35,255 nt of DNA from Ignavibacteriota bacterium (GCA_003155495.1 PMDB01000112.1:1-35255); one strand, 5' to 3'; shown: positions 1-6,316, counted from the stretch's first letter. Numbers and translations: made by a program. Notes: a model not told the origin generated them from the sequence alone.

Positions 1-82
1 GGATGGCGGAATTGGTAGACGCACAGGACTTAAAATCCTGTGTCCTGCAAAGGGCGTGCGGGTTCGAGTCCCGCTCTCGGCA
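1..82 (+). tRNA. tRNA-Leu (UAA anticodon), first ~4 bases outside the window
   Basis: The D-arm motif GGTAGACGC, the anticodon loop CTTAAAA with anticodon TAA, a long variable arm and the T-arm GTTCGAGTC are all present, as in a class II leucine tRNA. The 3' acceptor strand TCTCGGC plus discriminator A ends at 82. The 5' partner should be GCCGGGA, but only its last three bases (GGA) lie in the window, so about four bases are missing at the left edge. CCA is not encoded (CAA follows A82). Confidence 0.95.
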
Positions 83-186
83 CAAGGTGTTTTTTATATC
101 TCGGACAATTTATTTTTCTTCATGATCAAACCGGATCATTTCTTTTGCCCCTCATCCTTTTTTGACAGTCATCCAGGGAATTACTT

Positions 187-687
187 TTGAAAGCAGCGTT
201 TCGCTCGATACTTACGATCACCGTGCTAACCGTTTCACTTATTCTCGCACAACCTATTGATTCCACCAAACAAACATCTAAACAACACCAGAAGTTTGAT
301 CCCGCACGTGATGCGCAGAAAGATATTCAAGATGCCATTGTGCTGGCGAAAAAATCTAACAAGCGCATTCTTCTTGATATTGGCGGTGAGTGGTGTATCT
401 GGTGCCATCGTCTCGATAGTCTTTTCATTCAGAATAAAGACCTTGAAAACTACCTCAACAAACATTACGTTGTTGTCAAGATCAATGTAAGCAAGGAGAA
501 TGAGAACAAAGTAGTTCTCTCGAAATATCCGAAAGTTGCAGGATATCCACATATCTTTATTCTCAATAAAAACGGTCAGTTAATACAATCACAAGACACG
601 GGAGAATTGGAATTTCCTAAAGATCATCCTTACAAAGGACACGATAGAACAAAGGTCTTTGCGTTTCTAAAGAAGTGGGCGAAATGA
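187..687 (+). CDS. Exported thioredoxin-fold protein (Thioredoxin_7-like, WCxWCH)
   Basis: This 166-residue protein starts at TTG, with AGGGA upstream. Residues 1-21 form a hydrophobic signal peptide ending near LILAQ, so the protein probably acts in the periplasm. The redox motif is Cys70-Ile-Trp-Cys73 followed by His74, and a Gly-Tyr-Pro at 119-121 fits the cis-proline loop. The WC-x-WCH form is typical of the thioredoxin-like proteins related to DUF255 and of thiol-disulfide reductases in Bacteroidota. Substrates are unknown. It lies just after tRNA-Leu and 24 nt before a small ORF that may share its transcript. Confidence 0.85.
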   Translation: MKAAFRSILTITVLTVSLILAQPIDSTKQTSKQHQKFDPARDAQKDIQDAIVLAKKSNKRILLDIGGEWCIWCHRLDSLFIQNKDLENYLNKHYVVVKINVSKENENKVVLSKYPKVAGYPHIFILNKNGQLIQSQDTGELEFPKDHPYKGHDRTKVFAFLKKWAK

Positions 688-711
688 TGTTTATTCATTG
701 GAGGAATATAC

Positions 712-942
712 ATGACATCGGTTGAGCAACGCAAGATGGTTCAACGGCTGAAGCAAGTGATGACGAAAATGAGTTCGGATGAACGACAATCGTTTGAGAT
801 GATGCTCAAGAGAGATCATGATGACGAAGAACTTGATTCTCTCACCTTGGCGAAATTGAAGCAGCTCCATGCAAAGTTTTTCCCAAAGAATTCCAAACAA
901 GCCCTTGAAGATAAGTGGAAGAAGTTGACGGGTGAAGAATAG
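712..942 (+). CDS. Small charged helical protein, unknown function
   Basis: The 76-residue protein starts at ATG with GGAGG 8-9 nt upstream, 24 nt after the thioredoxin-like gene, so the two are probably co-transcribed. It has no signal peptide or membrane segment. It is rich in Lys, Asp, Glu and Met and looks fully alpha-helical (RKMVQRLKQVMTKM, LTLAKLKQLHAKFF). I do not recognise a family. The strong ribosome site and biased composition support a real gene. Confidence 0.7.
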   Translation: MTSVEQRKMVQRLKQVMTKMSSDERQSFEMMLKRDHDDEELDSLTLAKLKQLHAKFFPKNSKQALEDKWKKLTGEE

Positions 943-960
943 TGAGAAAGGAGAAGCGCC

Positions 961-1029
961 ATGGAATATAGAACACCCTCAGTCCTAAGAATTCAGATTG
1001 GGAACGAAATTTTTTACATAAGGAATTAA
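961..1029 (+). CDS. Possible 22-residue micro-ORF
   Basis: An ATG at 961 follows AAAGGAG at a workable distance and opens 22 codons (MEYRTPSVLRIQ...) that stop 4 nt before the next gene. It has no family signature and could be a chance ORF or a translation-coupling leader for the downstream lipoprotein gene. Confidence 0.3.
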   Translation: MEYRTPSVLRIQIGNEIFYIRN

Positions 1030-1033
1030 ATAC

Positions 1034-1573
1034 ATGAGAATTATTGCATCATTACTCTTCGTGCTGTTGATTTCCTGTGTCCCAGAAAAAAAGGAATCAT
1101 CGGGTGATATATCTGAAGATGTTGTACTCATCGAACGTGAGATTGCTGATTTTCACCAAGCGTTGAAGCAAGCTTATAATGGCATTCCGATAAACACCGA
1201 TAGCTTGATGGACAATTTCTTTGATAAGGATGTCTATTATGTGACATATTGGGGGATGGCAGAGCCTATCGATTCAACAAAATCGCGATTGCGCTATGCA
1301 TTGCCTGGAATCAAAGAGTACGAAAACCGCTTGGAAAGCATGAATGTCAAAGTATATCATGGTGGTGCCTACGCGTTCTTTATTCTGCGGCAGACATATT
1401 CACTCAATGGAATTATGATGGACGAATATCTACCTACTACCTTCATTCTTGAACGCCGTGATAATCGATGGATGGTAGTGCACTCTCAGCGTTCAGCAGA
1501 TTTTCAGACCATTCACCATCTCATGGAAGTGGCACGGCAGCGTGAGGAATCGATTGGGCAGGATATGAAGTAA
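1034..1573 (+). CDS. Lipoprotein with SnoaL/DUF4440-like (NTF2-fold) domain
   Basis: The 179-residue product has a short signal peptide with a lipobox (LLISC, Cys15), so it should be lipid-anchored after SPase II processing. Residues ~30-165 have the pattern of small NTF2-fold proteins: a long N-terminal helix (IEREIADFHQALKQAY), a loop with D-V-Y-Y-V, then beta strands ending in WMVVHSQRS, a hallmark of SnoaL/DUF4440 domains. That fold binds small ligands or acts as a ketosteroid-isomerase-like scaffold, but no specific function can be assigned. Upstream start-site support is AAGGA at 1020. A strong terminator follows. Confidence 0.7.
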   Translation: MRIIASLLFVLLISCVPEKKESSGDISEDVVLIEREIADFHQALKQAYNGIPINTDSLMDNFFDKDVYYVTYWGMAEPIDSTKSRLRYALPGIKEYENRLESMNVKVYHGGAYAFFILRQTYSLNGIMMDEYLPTTFILERRDNRWMVVHSQRSADFQTIHHLMEVARQREESIGQDMK

Positions 1574-1596
1574 GAAAATGGATTGTGTTAAAACCC

Positions 1597-1633
1597 GAAA
1601 AGCCCCTTCAACCTTCAGTTGAGGGGGCTTTTC
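1597..1633. terminator. Bidirectional rho-independent terminator
   Basis: GAAAAGCCCCTTCAAC pairs with GTTGAGGGGGCTTTTC around a CTTCA loop (one G-U pair). Because the stem ends in A/T runs it can serve both the lipoprotein gene (+) and the convergent rpsU (-). Confidence 0.9.
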
Positions 1634-1649
1634 ATTTACTTCTATGATA

Positions 1650-1844
1650 CTACAATTCTTCTGACGCTGCACGCTGAGACCGGCGAATTGCTTTCGCTTG
1701 CTTCATACGTTTCTTGACCGAAGGTTTAGTGAAGAATGCACGCTTCTTTACCTCTTTCAGAATGCCTGATCGTTCATATTTCTTCTTAAAACGTCGTATA
1801 GCACGGTCGATTGGTTCATTTTCACCTATAATAATGCCGACCAA
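1650..1844 (-). CDS. rpsU: 30S ribosomal protein bS21
   Basis: The sequence begins VGIIIGENEPIDRAIRRFKK, the typical bS21 N-terminus, followed by the basic tail with KRMKQAKAIRRSQR. bS21 binds the 30S platform near the anti-Shine-Dalgarno end of 16S rRNA. The start is set at TTG 1844 (64 residues). The perfect SD AAGGAGGTGA lies just upstream of it, and an earlier ATG at 1865 would place that SD inside the coding region. Convergent with the lipoprotein gene and sharing its terminator. Confidence 0.93.
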   Translation of the reverse strand: MVGIIIGENEPIDRAIRRFKKKYERSGILKEVKKRAFFTKPSVKKRMKQAKAIRRSQRAASEEL

Positions 1845-1906
1845 GAAATCACCTCCTTCGCTCAAGGTAACAACTACACAACTTGGTTCCTAAATACTTT
1901 TTTCTA

Positions 1907-2296
1907 TTATAGCTGGATGTTTTCCAGAAGCTTTCGCTCGCCAAATTTTTCGAATGTAACGACAATCGAATGAATTCCATTCGACATTTTGTCTTTTCGG
2001 ACGACCTTTCCGACATCATCCCATTCTGAATGATAAATATTTTCACCAACCGAGAATATCTTTTCCTTGGCATATGGTGTGCATAATTCACGATTAATGG
2101 CAACAGCACGTCTCTTCTTCATCTGGCTCGCAGGAGAGAGTGTTAATAAGGCACTGTGTTTGCACTTACCGCAGCGGTACCAAACCTTTATAATCTCAAC
2201 GTTGGTATCATCAGATGGCTGACCACCTATGAATTCCATCTTTGTTTCCCGTCGGCAGTATGCACATTGGTGCATGATGTATTTTGTTTTTGCCAT
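1907..2296 (-). CDS. Zinc-ribbon protein with CarD/KOW-like C-terminal half, unknown function
   Basis: In this 129-residue protein, two CxxC pairs (CAYCRRE near residue 11-14 and YRCGKCKH near 42-45) form a probable zinc ribbon. The C-terminal part holds FSVGENIYHSEWDDVGKVV, a pattern like the small barrel of CarD-type or KOW proteins (F.vGe.I.H....G.V). This suggests a nucleic-acid or RNA-polymerase contact, but this is inference only. No signal peptide is present. It lies upstream of rpsU on the same strand with a 62-nt gap. Confidence 0.65.
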   Translation of the reverse strand: MAKTKYIMHQCAYCRRETKMEFIGGQPSDDTNVEIIKVWYRCGKCKHSALLTLSPASQMKKRRAVAINRELCTPYAKEKIFSVGENIYHSEWDDVGKVVRKDKMSNGIHSIVVTFEKFGERKLLENIQL

Positions 2297-2419
2297 TTTG
2301 GTTCCCTATTAACCCTTCTTGGGGCATCATGATGTTGGCTGATTCAATTTGGATAGAACAGGATTTAGCCAACTAGTTATATAAAGATACGCAAAATCGA
2401 CAGGGAAGTCAAGCAATGC

Positions 2420-2427
2420 AAAATTTT
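2420..2427. repeat. Left copy of the 8-bp target-site duplication AAAATTTT
   Basis: AAAATTTT directly precedes the GGTAGTGGGG terminal repeat of E1. The same 8 bp recur at 6431-6438 and 11589-11596. Eight to nine bp is usual for IS1-type transposition. The octamer is its own reverse complement. Confidence 0.9.
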
Positions 2428-2446
2428 GGTAGTGGGGTCTTTTGAA
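2428..2446 (+). repeat. E1 left terminal inverted repeat
   Basis: GGTAGTGGGGTCTTTTGAA, a perfect inverse match to 6412-6430. It shares GGTAGTGGG and CTTTGAA-like ends with the E2 repeat. Confidence 0.92.
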
Positions 2447-2550
2447 TGTTGAAAGTGGAGTTGATTATATCCATATTAAGGTATCAAAAAGCTTCTTCTT
2501 TGATTATTTTTGGGTTATATTTTTCTTTTCAAAAATATTGCGAGGTTAAT

Positions 2551-2688
2551 ATGGGTAAATCAAACAAGACTACATCTGCTCCTGCACCGGCTCCAAAACC
2601 AGCAGCACCACCTCCGGTTAATATACCAAAAGTCGATCCGAATGTATTGACAAAATCAATTACATCCGTGACTATTAAAAAGAGATAA
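2551..2688 (+). CDS. 45-residue Pro/Ala-rich peptide of E1
   Basis: The start is set at ATG 2551 because GCGAGG lies 6-10 nt upstream. An in-frame ATG at 2446 next to the inverted repeat has no SD. The peptide has a basic start (MGKSNKTT), a Pro/Ala-rich linker (APAPAPKPAAPPPVNIP) and a hydrophilic end. The composition resembles small tail-fibre or virion-associated linker proteins, but no function can be given. Its 3' end overlaps the convergent membrane gene by 14 nt. Confidence 0.5.
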   Translation: MGKSNKTTSAPAPAPKPAAPPPVNIPKVDPNVLTKSITSVTIKKR

Positions 2689-3160
2689 ACCATTTCAACA
2701 GAAAGAACATTTCCGTTATAAAGCATATTATCATTAAGATGGAAATCCATACCTTCCAGTTTACTAAAAACTGGTTGTTGGTAAATGCTTCTCCGGCTCG
2801 AATAAGAATGTCGGTTTTGAATTGAAATTCATCCAAAGAATAGAATTCTTCATGTAGAATTTTTGGATGAAGCAATTTAAGAGAACCAACGGCTTTGGTC
2901 GCAAGTCCAGAAATTATTGCACCGACAAATAATATCATTGAACAATAAAACCATTTCGACGAGAAATTGACGGTATAATGTGTAGAAATAAAAGCTATCA
3001 ATGCAAGAGTAACGCTGGATATCCATCCTAAAAGTTTGTCGATTCCACCGTCTATCGCATTAGAGCGATTTATACACCAATCATACGATTTCAGTGCAAT
3101 TTCATAAGCAGGTTTTATGTATGGGTATTGTTCTTCTATTACATTTTTTTTCTTATCCAT
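2675..3160 (-). CDS. E1 cargo: three-helix membrane protein (SLATT-like layout), unknown function
   Basis: The 161-residue product has a charged N-terminal helix (residues ~1-42) and membrane segments at about 43-65, 72-95 and 137-160. The last two are separated by a cytoplasmic helical segment (HPKILHEEFYSLDEFQFKTD). N-terminal helix plus two to three membrane helices recalls SLATT-type effector proteins of bacterial conflict systems, but no diagnostic motif is visible. The start is well supported by TAGGAGG 5 nt before ATG 3160. Expression appears to be gated by a terminator/antiterminator switch immediately upstream (3168-3300). Confidence 0.7.
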   Translation of the reverse strand: MDKKKNVIEEQYPYIKPAYEIALKSYDWCINRSNAIDGGIDKLLGWISSVTLALIAFISTHYTVNFSSKWFYCSMILFVGAIISGLATKAVGSLKLLHPKILHEEFYSLDEFQFKTDILIRAGEAFTNNQFLVNWKVWISILMIICFITEMFFLLKWFISF

Positions 3161-3167
3161 GATTACC

Positions 3168-3300
3168 TCCTAAAATAAAAATGCTCAATTCTTGGATTAA
3201 GAGTTGAGCATTTCGATGATACTTGATTAAGAGTTCGCTGGTCGCTGAAGATCGCTGTGTACGGTGAGCCTTTATACCTTGTGCTTAGTCATGCTCAACT
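3168..3300 (-). promoter_or_regulatory. Predicted transcription-attenuation switch ahead of the E1 membrane protein
   Basis: On the minus strand, AAATGCTCAACTCTT (3213-3199) pairs with AAGAATTGAGCATTT (3193-3179), followed by TTATTTTA: a strong terminator just before the SD and ATG 3160. Upstream, AGTTGAGCAT (3300-3291) is perfectly complementary, over 10 nt, to the terminator's 5' arm (3202-3211), so it can act as an antiterminator. A six-codon ORF (MTKHKV) starts at 3292 inside that antiterminator strand. Between the arms lies about 80 nt with three AGCGA copies. I do not recognise a known riboswitch class. Confidence 0.65.
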
Positions 3301-3307
3301 ACCTTGA

Positions 3308-3336
3308 AAGATATGTCATTGGAAATCAATTGTCAA
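3308..3336 (-). promoter_or_regulatory. Promoter for the attenuated E1 membrane-protein gene
   Basis: On the minus strand TTGACA (3336-3331) and TATCTT (3313-3308) are 17 nt apart. The predicted start near 3301 would put the antiterminator strand 3300-3291 at the very 5' end of the RNA. The -35 box is perfect; the -10 box matches 4 of 6. Confidence 0.55.
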
Positions 3337-3345
3337 TCTCTTTTT

Positions 3346-3939
3346 TCATCTATTGGTTTCTTTCGTAGAAGAGGCGGCTTTCTGTTCTGATGGAGTGTCT
3401 GAATATTTCCAACTTGCGGGAATCCATTGGAGATTTGCTCGATAATAATAGCTCATACTATGAACTTTTTCCAAAGACGAGCGAATATTCGCATTATCAG
3501 AACTATAAATTCTGTCATAAATTTTATGTTCCATATCATAACTTGCAAATTTGTCGCTCCTGAAATTCGTTGCCTCGTCAATAAGCTTTAATGATTGTTT
3601 ATCAAGAAAAAAGGATTCAAAATTCTGAATATCTTTATCGTTGCCGGATTGAATCGAATTTGCCTCAATCTCTATTTTCTTTAGTCCCATAGTCGCATCA
3701 AATCTGTATGTAACAATACCCCTGATATTAGCACCATGCAAATATTCTTCATATTCCAGTTTGTCAGACTCCATATTGTATGGCATCGTTTTGTAAAGAG
3801 ATTGAACTTCGGTCATCGACATTCCCCAAACTGCTCCATTATATATTTTCGGTTTGGAAGCAATATTTTTGATGTTGCAATGTATTGACATTGCTATTAA
3901 TACTATGACAACGAGAATAATCAGGAATGTCTTTTTCAT
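3346..3939 (-). CDS. E1 cargo: membrane-anchored or exported protein, unknown function
   Basis: The 197-residue protein has a hydrophobic N-terminus (residues 4-20) ending in MSIHC. The Cys at 21 could be a weak lipobox, otherwise the segment is an uncleaved anchor. The rest is soluble: NGAVWGMSMTEVQSLY at ~34-49 resembles the W-G-[MT]-[ST]-x-x-[ED]-V/[AL] opening repeat often seen in small periplasmic proteins of Gram-negative bacteria. The tail is hydrophilic, rich in Ser, Thr and Lys. The SD is AAGGTAG upstream of ATG 3939. It starts 18 nt after the transposase stop on the same strand, so it may be read from the transposase transcript. Confidence 0.6.
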   Translation of the reverse strand: MKKTFLIILVVIVLIAMSIHCNIKNIASKPKIYNGAVWGMSMTEVQSLYKTMPYNMESDKLEYEEYLHGANIRGIVTYRFDATMGLKKIEIEANSIQSGNDKDIQNFESFFLDKQSLKLIDEATNFRSDKFASYDMEHKIYDRIYSSDNANIRSSLEKVHSMSYYYRANLQWIPASWKYSDTPSEQKAASSTKETNR

Positions 3940-3957
3940 ATTATGACTACCTTTTGA

Positions 3958-4800
3958 TTACGCCGCTTTTCTTTCTATGTTATTAGAATTTAATAAATCA
4001 TTCCAATTCCAAAGTCTATTTGTGATCTTCGCCTGCATCGCTGGTGTCACTCTTAATGAACTATGAATTCTCATAAAGTTGTAATGGAAGAAATGTAATG
4101 CGATAGCGGCTTTATGATTCTCTAATTTCTTGCTGAATGCGTTTGTTAATCTTGTAAGCCGTCGCATGTTCATTCTCATAGTAAGATTTTGTCTCTCAAT
4201 ATGCGAAGTACTGATTCGCTTCTTTTGGGGATCGCCTAATATTATTCTAAGAGAAGTAGAGACTATCTTGGCAGGGCTATACCGTTTTTCTCCCCTGAAT
4301 TCTTCTGCATAGTTCTTGTGAACCTGTCCATAATCAATATCTTCACCGAATACACGGTCAACGGCTTCATTGTATGCGCTGAAAGCATCTGTAGAAAGTT
4401 GAAAGCGGTTACTAACTCGGAATTGCAAATCCTTTATGATCGTTGTTGCATTTTCTAATGTTCGTTTCCCTACAAGTGAAGAAATAACAAGCTTAGTGTC
4501 TGAATCCATCGCAACAAATACATATTGATCGCCTACTTTTCCAATTCGTCTTTCTTCTTCTGTGCATTCCTTTTGTTTCTTTCCGACATATCCCCAAATC
4601 TCATCCATCTGAACAAAGTTACATTTAAGATTGACTAATTCGGAGTCGAGAATCTCACTGGCTTTCTCTCCATATTCACAGAGAACGCGAATAATAGCTC
4701 TCTTCGTGATTCCTGTGATTCTTTCGATTGAGCGGATACTTAAACCTTCTACAAGGTGTGTCAAAACAAGTTCTTTCTTTTTATTTGATAATACGTTCAT
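3958..4800 (-). CDS. E1 transposase, IS1-type DDE
   Basis: The 280-residue enzyme would cut and join the E1 ends. Residues ~1-45 form an HTH (EGLSIRSIERITGITKRAII). The likely catalytic triad is Asp66 (QMDEIWGYVGKKQK), Asp138 (LSTDAF) and Glu202 (SHIERQNLTMRM), in the motif context of IS1-family transposases. The C-terminal part (FHYNFMRIHSSLR) is also typical. The start is set at ATG 4800 by the SD AAGGAGAAAGCA; an ATG at 4875 would run through the conserved leader hairpins. Unlike classic IS1 (insA/insB frameshift), it is one intact ORF. Its E2 homologue starts at the same residue. Confidence 0.9.
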   Translation of the reverse strand: MNVLSNKKKELVLTHLVEGLSIRSIERITGITKRAIIRVLCEYGEKASEILDSELVNLKCNFVQMDEIWGYVGKKQKECTEEERRIGKVGDQYVFVAMDSDTKLVISSLVGKRTLENATTIIKDLQFRVSNRFQLSTDAFSAYNEAVDRVFGEDIDYGQVHKNYAEEFRGEKRYSPAKIVSTSLRIILGDPQKKRISTSHIERQNLTMRMNMRRLTRLTNAFSKKLENHKAAIALHFFHYNFMRIHSSLRVTPAMQAKITNRLWNWNDLLNSNNIERKAA

Positions 4801-4833
4801 TGCTTTCTCCTTAATTTGGGTCTTGACTTTGAA

Positions 4834-4923
4834 CCCGCAATGAACGATATTTCTAACAGGTCGTTGCTCGTTCAAGCGGGCAATGGTTTTAGAAGCCGTG
4901 GGTGTTTCTGCACTTACGGCTTC
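4834..4923 (-). ncRNA. Structured leader between HTH and transposase genes of E1
   Basis: Two hairpins on the minus strand. The first is GAAGCCGT/ACGGCTTC (4923-4916 with 4899-4892, 16-nt loop). The second has an outer stem CCCGC/GCGGG (4880-4876 with 4838-4834) and an inner stem TGAACGA/TCGTTCA (4874-4868 with 4847-4841). The E2 leader at 10099-10191 keeps both hairpins, the apical-loop sequence and a compensatory pair in the first stem. The likely role is control of transposase expression; a DNA-level role cannot be excluded. Confidence 0.65.
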
Positions 4924-4933
4924 GTTATTTATA

Positions 4934-5131
4934 CTACTTTTGTATTTCTTTCCATCTCTCTATCTCTTCGTTACTTATCAATGTTAATGACTTGAACTTA
5001 TAGGCAGTCATTTTTCCCCAAGACAGATAATTACGAATAGAACTTGGCTCTATACCTAAAATCTTAGCCGTTTCTTTAATCGTAAAGAACTGTGAACCGT
5101 CTGCAATTTTCAATTCTTTTGTCTTTTTCAT
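4934..5131 (-). CDS. E1 small HTH protein (excisionase/MerR-like, HTH_17)
   Basis: The 65-residue protein is almost entirely one winged-HTH unit: FFTIKETAKILGIEPSSIRNYLSWGKMTAYKF, then SLTLISNEEIERWKE. This is the pattern of HTH_17 / excisionase-like DNA-binding proteins. The E2 protein at 9895-10092 aligns along its full length. It lies directly upstream of the transposase in both elements, so it is probably a repressor or an accessory factor for transposition. Its promoter puts the RNA start at or next to the ATG, so it should be leaderless. A 5-bp inverted repeat inside the promoter is a candidate autoregulatory operator. Confidence 0.85.
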   Translation of the reverse strand: MKKTKELKIADGSQFFTIKETAKILGIEPSSIRNYLSWGKMTAYKFKSLTLISNEEIERWKEIQK

Positions 5132-5137
5132 ATGTTT

Positions 5138-5166
5138 AATATACTACATAGAGTATGTATTGTCAA
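5138..5166 (-). promoter_or_regulatory. Leaderless HTH promoter of E1 with operator-like inverted repeat
   Basis: TTGACA (5166-5161), a 17-nt spacer and TATATT (5143-5138) lie 7 nt before ATG 5131. Within the spacer is ATACT-N6-AGTAT (5141-5156). E2 has ATACA-N6-TGTAT at the same place, that is, both half-sites changed together. Confidence 0.75.
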
Positions 5167-5247
5167 GTGAAATCGTAATTATTTTTCACTTTTCTTTCTC
5201 AAAGAAAATACCTATATTTATATAAGCCCGTTGTGAAGCGGGCGGGA

Positions 5248-5319
5248 TTATATTATAGCACGAGCACGAATCGTGAATCCGGCAAAAGAGTCTACGATTC
5301 CGCTCCAGTTGTTTCTCAT
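5248..5319 (-). CDS. E1 23-residue leader-type ORF conserved with E2
   Basis: Too short for ordinary gene calling, but it has a very strong SD (AAAGGAGGGTGAT) and starts at ATG 5319. The product is MRNNWSGIVDSFAGFTIRA plus RAII. E2 has an ORF of exactly the same length (72 nt) in the same place with a related core: FAGFTIRARAII here, FSGTTHKARGII in E2. The DNA also contains GAATCGT...ACGATTC, which can form a hairpin, and a GCCCG/CGGGC hairpin follows the stop. It could be a leader peptide, a small regulator, or the translated part of a structured RNA. Confidence 0.55.
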   Translation of the reverse strand: MRNNWSGIVDSFAGFTIRARAII

Positions 5320-5362
5320 ATCACCCTCCTTTCTTATAGGTTCTTGGTTTTTGTTTACTAAG

Positions 5363-5396
5363 CCCGTTACCGACTGCAATCGGGACGGGTTTTTTA
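5363..5396 (+). terminator. Terminator facing away from the E1 core genes
   Basis: CCCGT (5363) pairs with ACGGG (5389) and an inner CCGA with TCGG, followed by seven T (5390-5396). It would stop plus-strand transcripts that run antisense to the 23-codon ORF. E2 has an equivalent terminator at 9657-9679 in the matching relative orientation. Confidence 0.75.
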
Positions 5397-5410
5397 TTGC
5401 TTTAAATATA

Positions 5411-5496
5411 GCTATGGAATAGGGGATAAGAACTGATGAAAGGATATATAGAACCGCTATGGAACTACTATGGAACTAACTTTAATGGTTCCATAG
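5411..5496. repeat. CTATGGAAC repeat cluster in E1
   Basis: GCTATGGAAT (5411), GCTATGGAAC (5456) and ACTATGGAAC (5467) are direct copies, and GTTCCATAGT (from 5488) is an inverted copy forming a 9-bp hairpin with 5468-5476. There is no T-run on the minus strand, so it is a poor terminator for the gene ending at 5498. It may be a protein-binding array. Confidence 0.5.
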
Positions 5497-5497
5497 T

Positions 5498-5902
5498 CTA
5501 TTGTTTAACTTTTTTTAGGTAAGAATTTCTTAGGTTGTCAATCATCCGAAGTCTTGATTTTCCAGTCAAATCTTGATAAAAGAGCTTAACGGCTTCAACT
5601 GCAATGCCCCTCTTACTGATCTTCTTTTTTTGATTAGATTTCTGCTTTTTGTATTGTTTTGTACACCAAGTTACCGCATCATGAACTTTATTTTCTTCTC
5701 TCATTTCTTTCTCTTTTTGTAACCTTGCTTGACGTTCTCTCTCTTTTAATTCGCCTTGAATCAGATAGTAATCATCTTGGCTTGCATTATCCAAAGAATT
5801 GAAATTCCCGCCCAATTCAAGATATTTTTCCCGAAGTTGTTCATCGTCGATTTTAGCATACTTTTCGGTTAGCAGTCTATATCTTAGTTGGTTCAATGGC
5901 AT
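5498..5902 (-). CDS. E1 cargo: 134-residue basic protein, unknown function
   Basis: The start is placed at ATG 5902 (MPLNQLRYRLLTEKYAKID). A TTG at 5923 lies within a terminator-like hairpin and is less likely. The protein is highly charged and helical: a Glu/Arg/Lys coiled-coil stretch (QGELKERERQARLQKEKEMREE) is followed by a basic region (KKQKSNQKKKISKRG) and a C-terminal helix. The basic, coiled-coil character suggests nucleic-acid binding, but no family is recognised. It is preceded by its own promoter and by a terminator hairpin. Confidence 0.5.
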   Translation of the reverse strand: MPLNQLRYRLLTEKYAKIDDEQLREKYLELGGNFNSLDNASQDDYYLIQGELKERERQARLQKEKEMREENKVHDAVTWCTKQYKKQKSNQKKKISKRGIAVEAVKLFYQDLTGKSRLRMIDNLRNSYLKKVKQ

Positions 5903-5915
5903 CTCTAATAGCAAA

Positions 5916-5950
5916 AAAGGCAATCACACTCTGAGAGTATGATCGCCTTT
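5916..5950 (-). terminator. Terminator/attenuator hairpin upstream of the 134-residue gene
   Basis: On the minus strand AAAGGCgATCAtACTC pairs with GAGTgTGATtGCCTTT, followed by six T, 14 nt before ATG 5902. No gene ends upstream on this strand, so it probably attenuates the 134-residue gene. A weak competing segment (GGAGTAT, 6020-6014) is complementary to part of its 5' arm. Confidence 0.65.
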
Positions 5951-5994
5951 ATCCGTTCAATTAGTACGTGGCAAGATGGTTTTTTCTTATATTA

Positions 5995-6050
5995 TAGTAT
6001 CTTGTAGTATCTTATACTCCAATAATAGAAACATGGTGTCTTAAAGTCAA
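5995..6050 (-). promoter_or_regulatory. Promoter and direct repeats upstream of the 134-residue E1 gene
   Basis: Minus-strand TTGACT (6050-6045) and TATTAT (6027-6022) are separated by 17 nt. Just downstream are two copies of TAGTATCTT on the plus strand (5995-6003 and 6005-6013), spaced 10 bp apart, possibly an operator. Confidence 0.5.
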
Positions 6051-6070
6051 ACTAATTAAGGGATTGTCTT

Positions 6071-6316
6071 ATGATTACTCTGGAAAACTTTAATCCAAAA
6101 CCCCATATACCTATGGAAAAACTTCCTCTTATCAATTATTCCCTTTTGCTCGGTACCTTAGCATCTGTTCAGGCTTTAGATGCCCATATAATCCATCTTA
6201 GTCACCAGTTAGATAATGCCAAAGAGATCGGAACCATTGAAAAGGAATTGAAAGAAAAATACCAAAAATGCGCTGACGAAATAAAGATTCAGCTTTTTTC
6301 TCTTTATGGTTCATAG
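6071..6316 (+). CDS. E1 cargo: 81-residue helical protein, unknown function
   Basis: ATG 6071 follows AAGGGA. Residues ~20-40 are moderately hydrophobic (INYSLLLGTLASVQALDAHI), and the rest is an amphipathic or coiled-coil helix (EKELKEKYQKCADEIKIQLF). No family is recognised. It is transcribed toward the right end of E1, divergently from the 134-residue gene. A weak AACAGA/TCTGTT hairpin follows at about 6330. Confidence 0.5.
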   Translation: MITLENFNPKPHIPMEKLPLINYSLLLGTLASVQALDAHIIHLSHQLDNAKEIGTIEKELKEKYQKCADEIKIQLFSLYGS

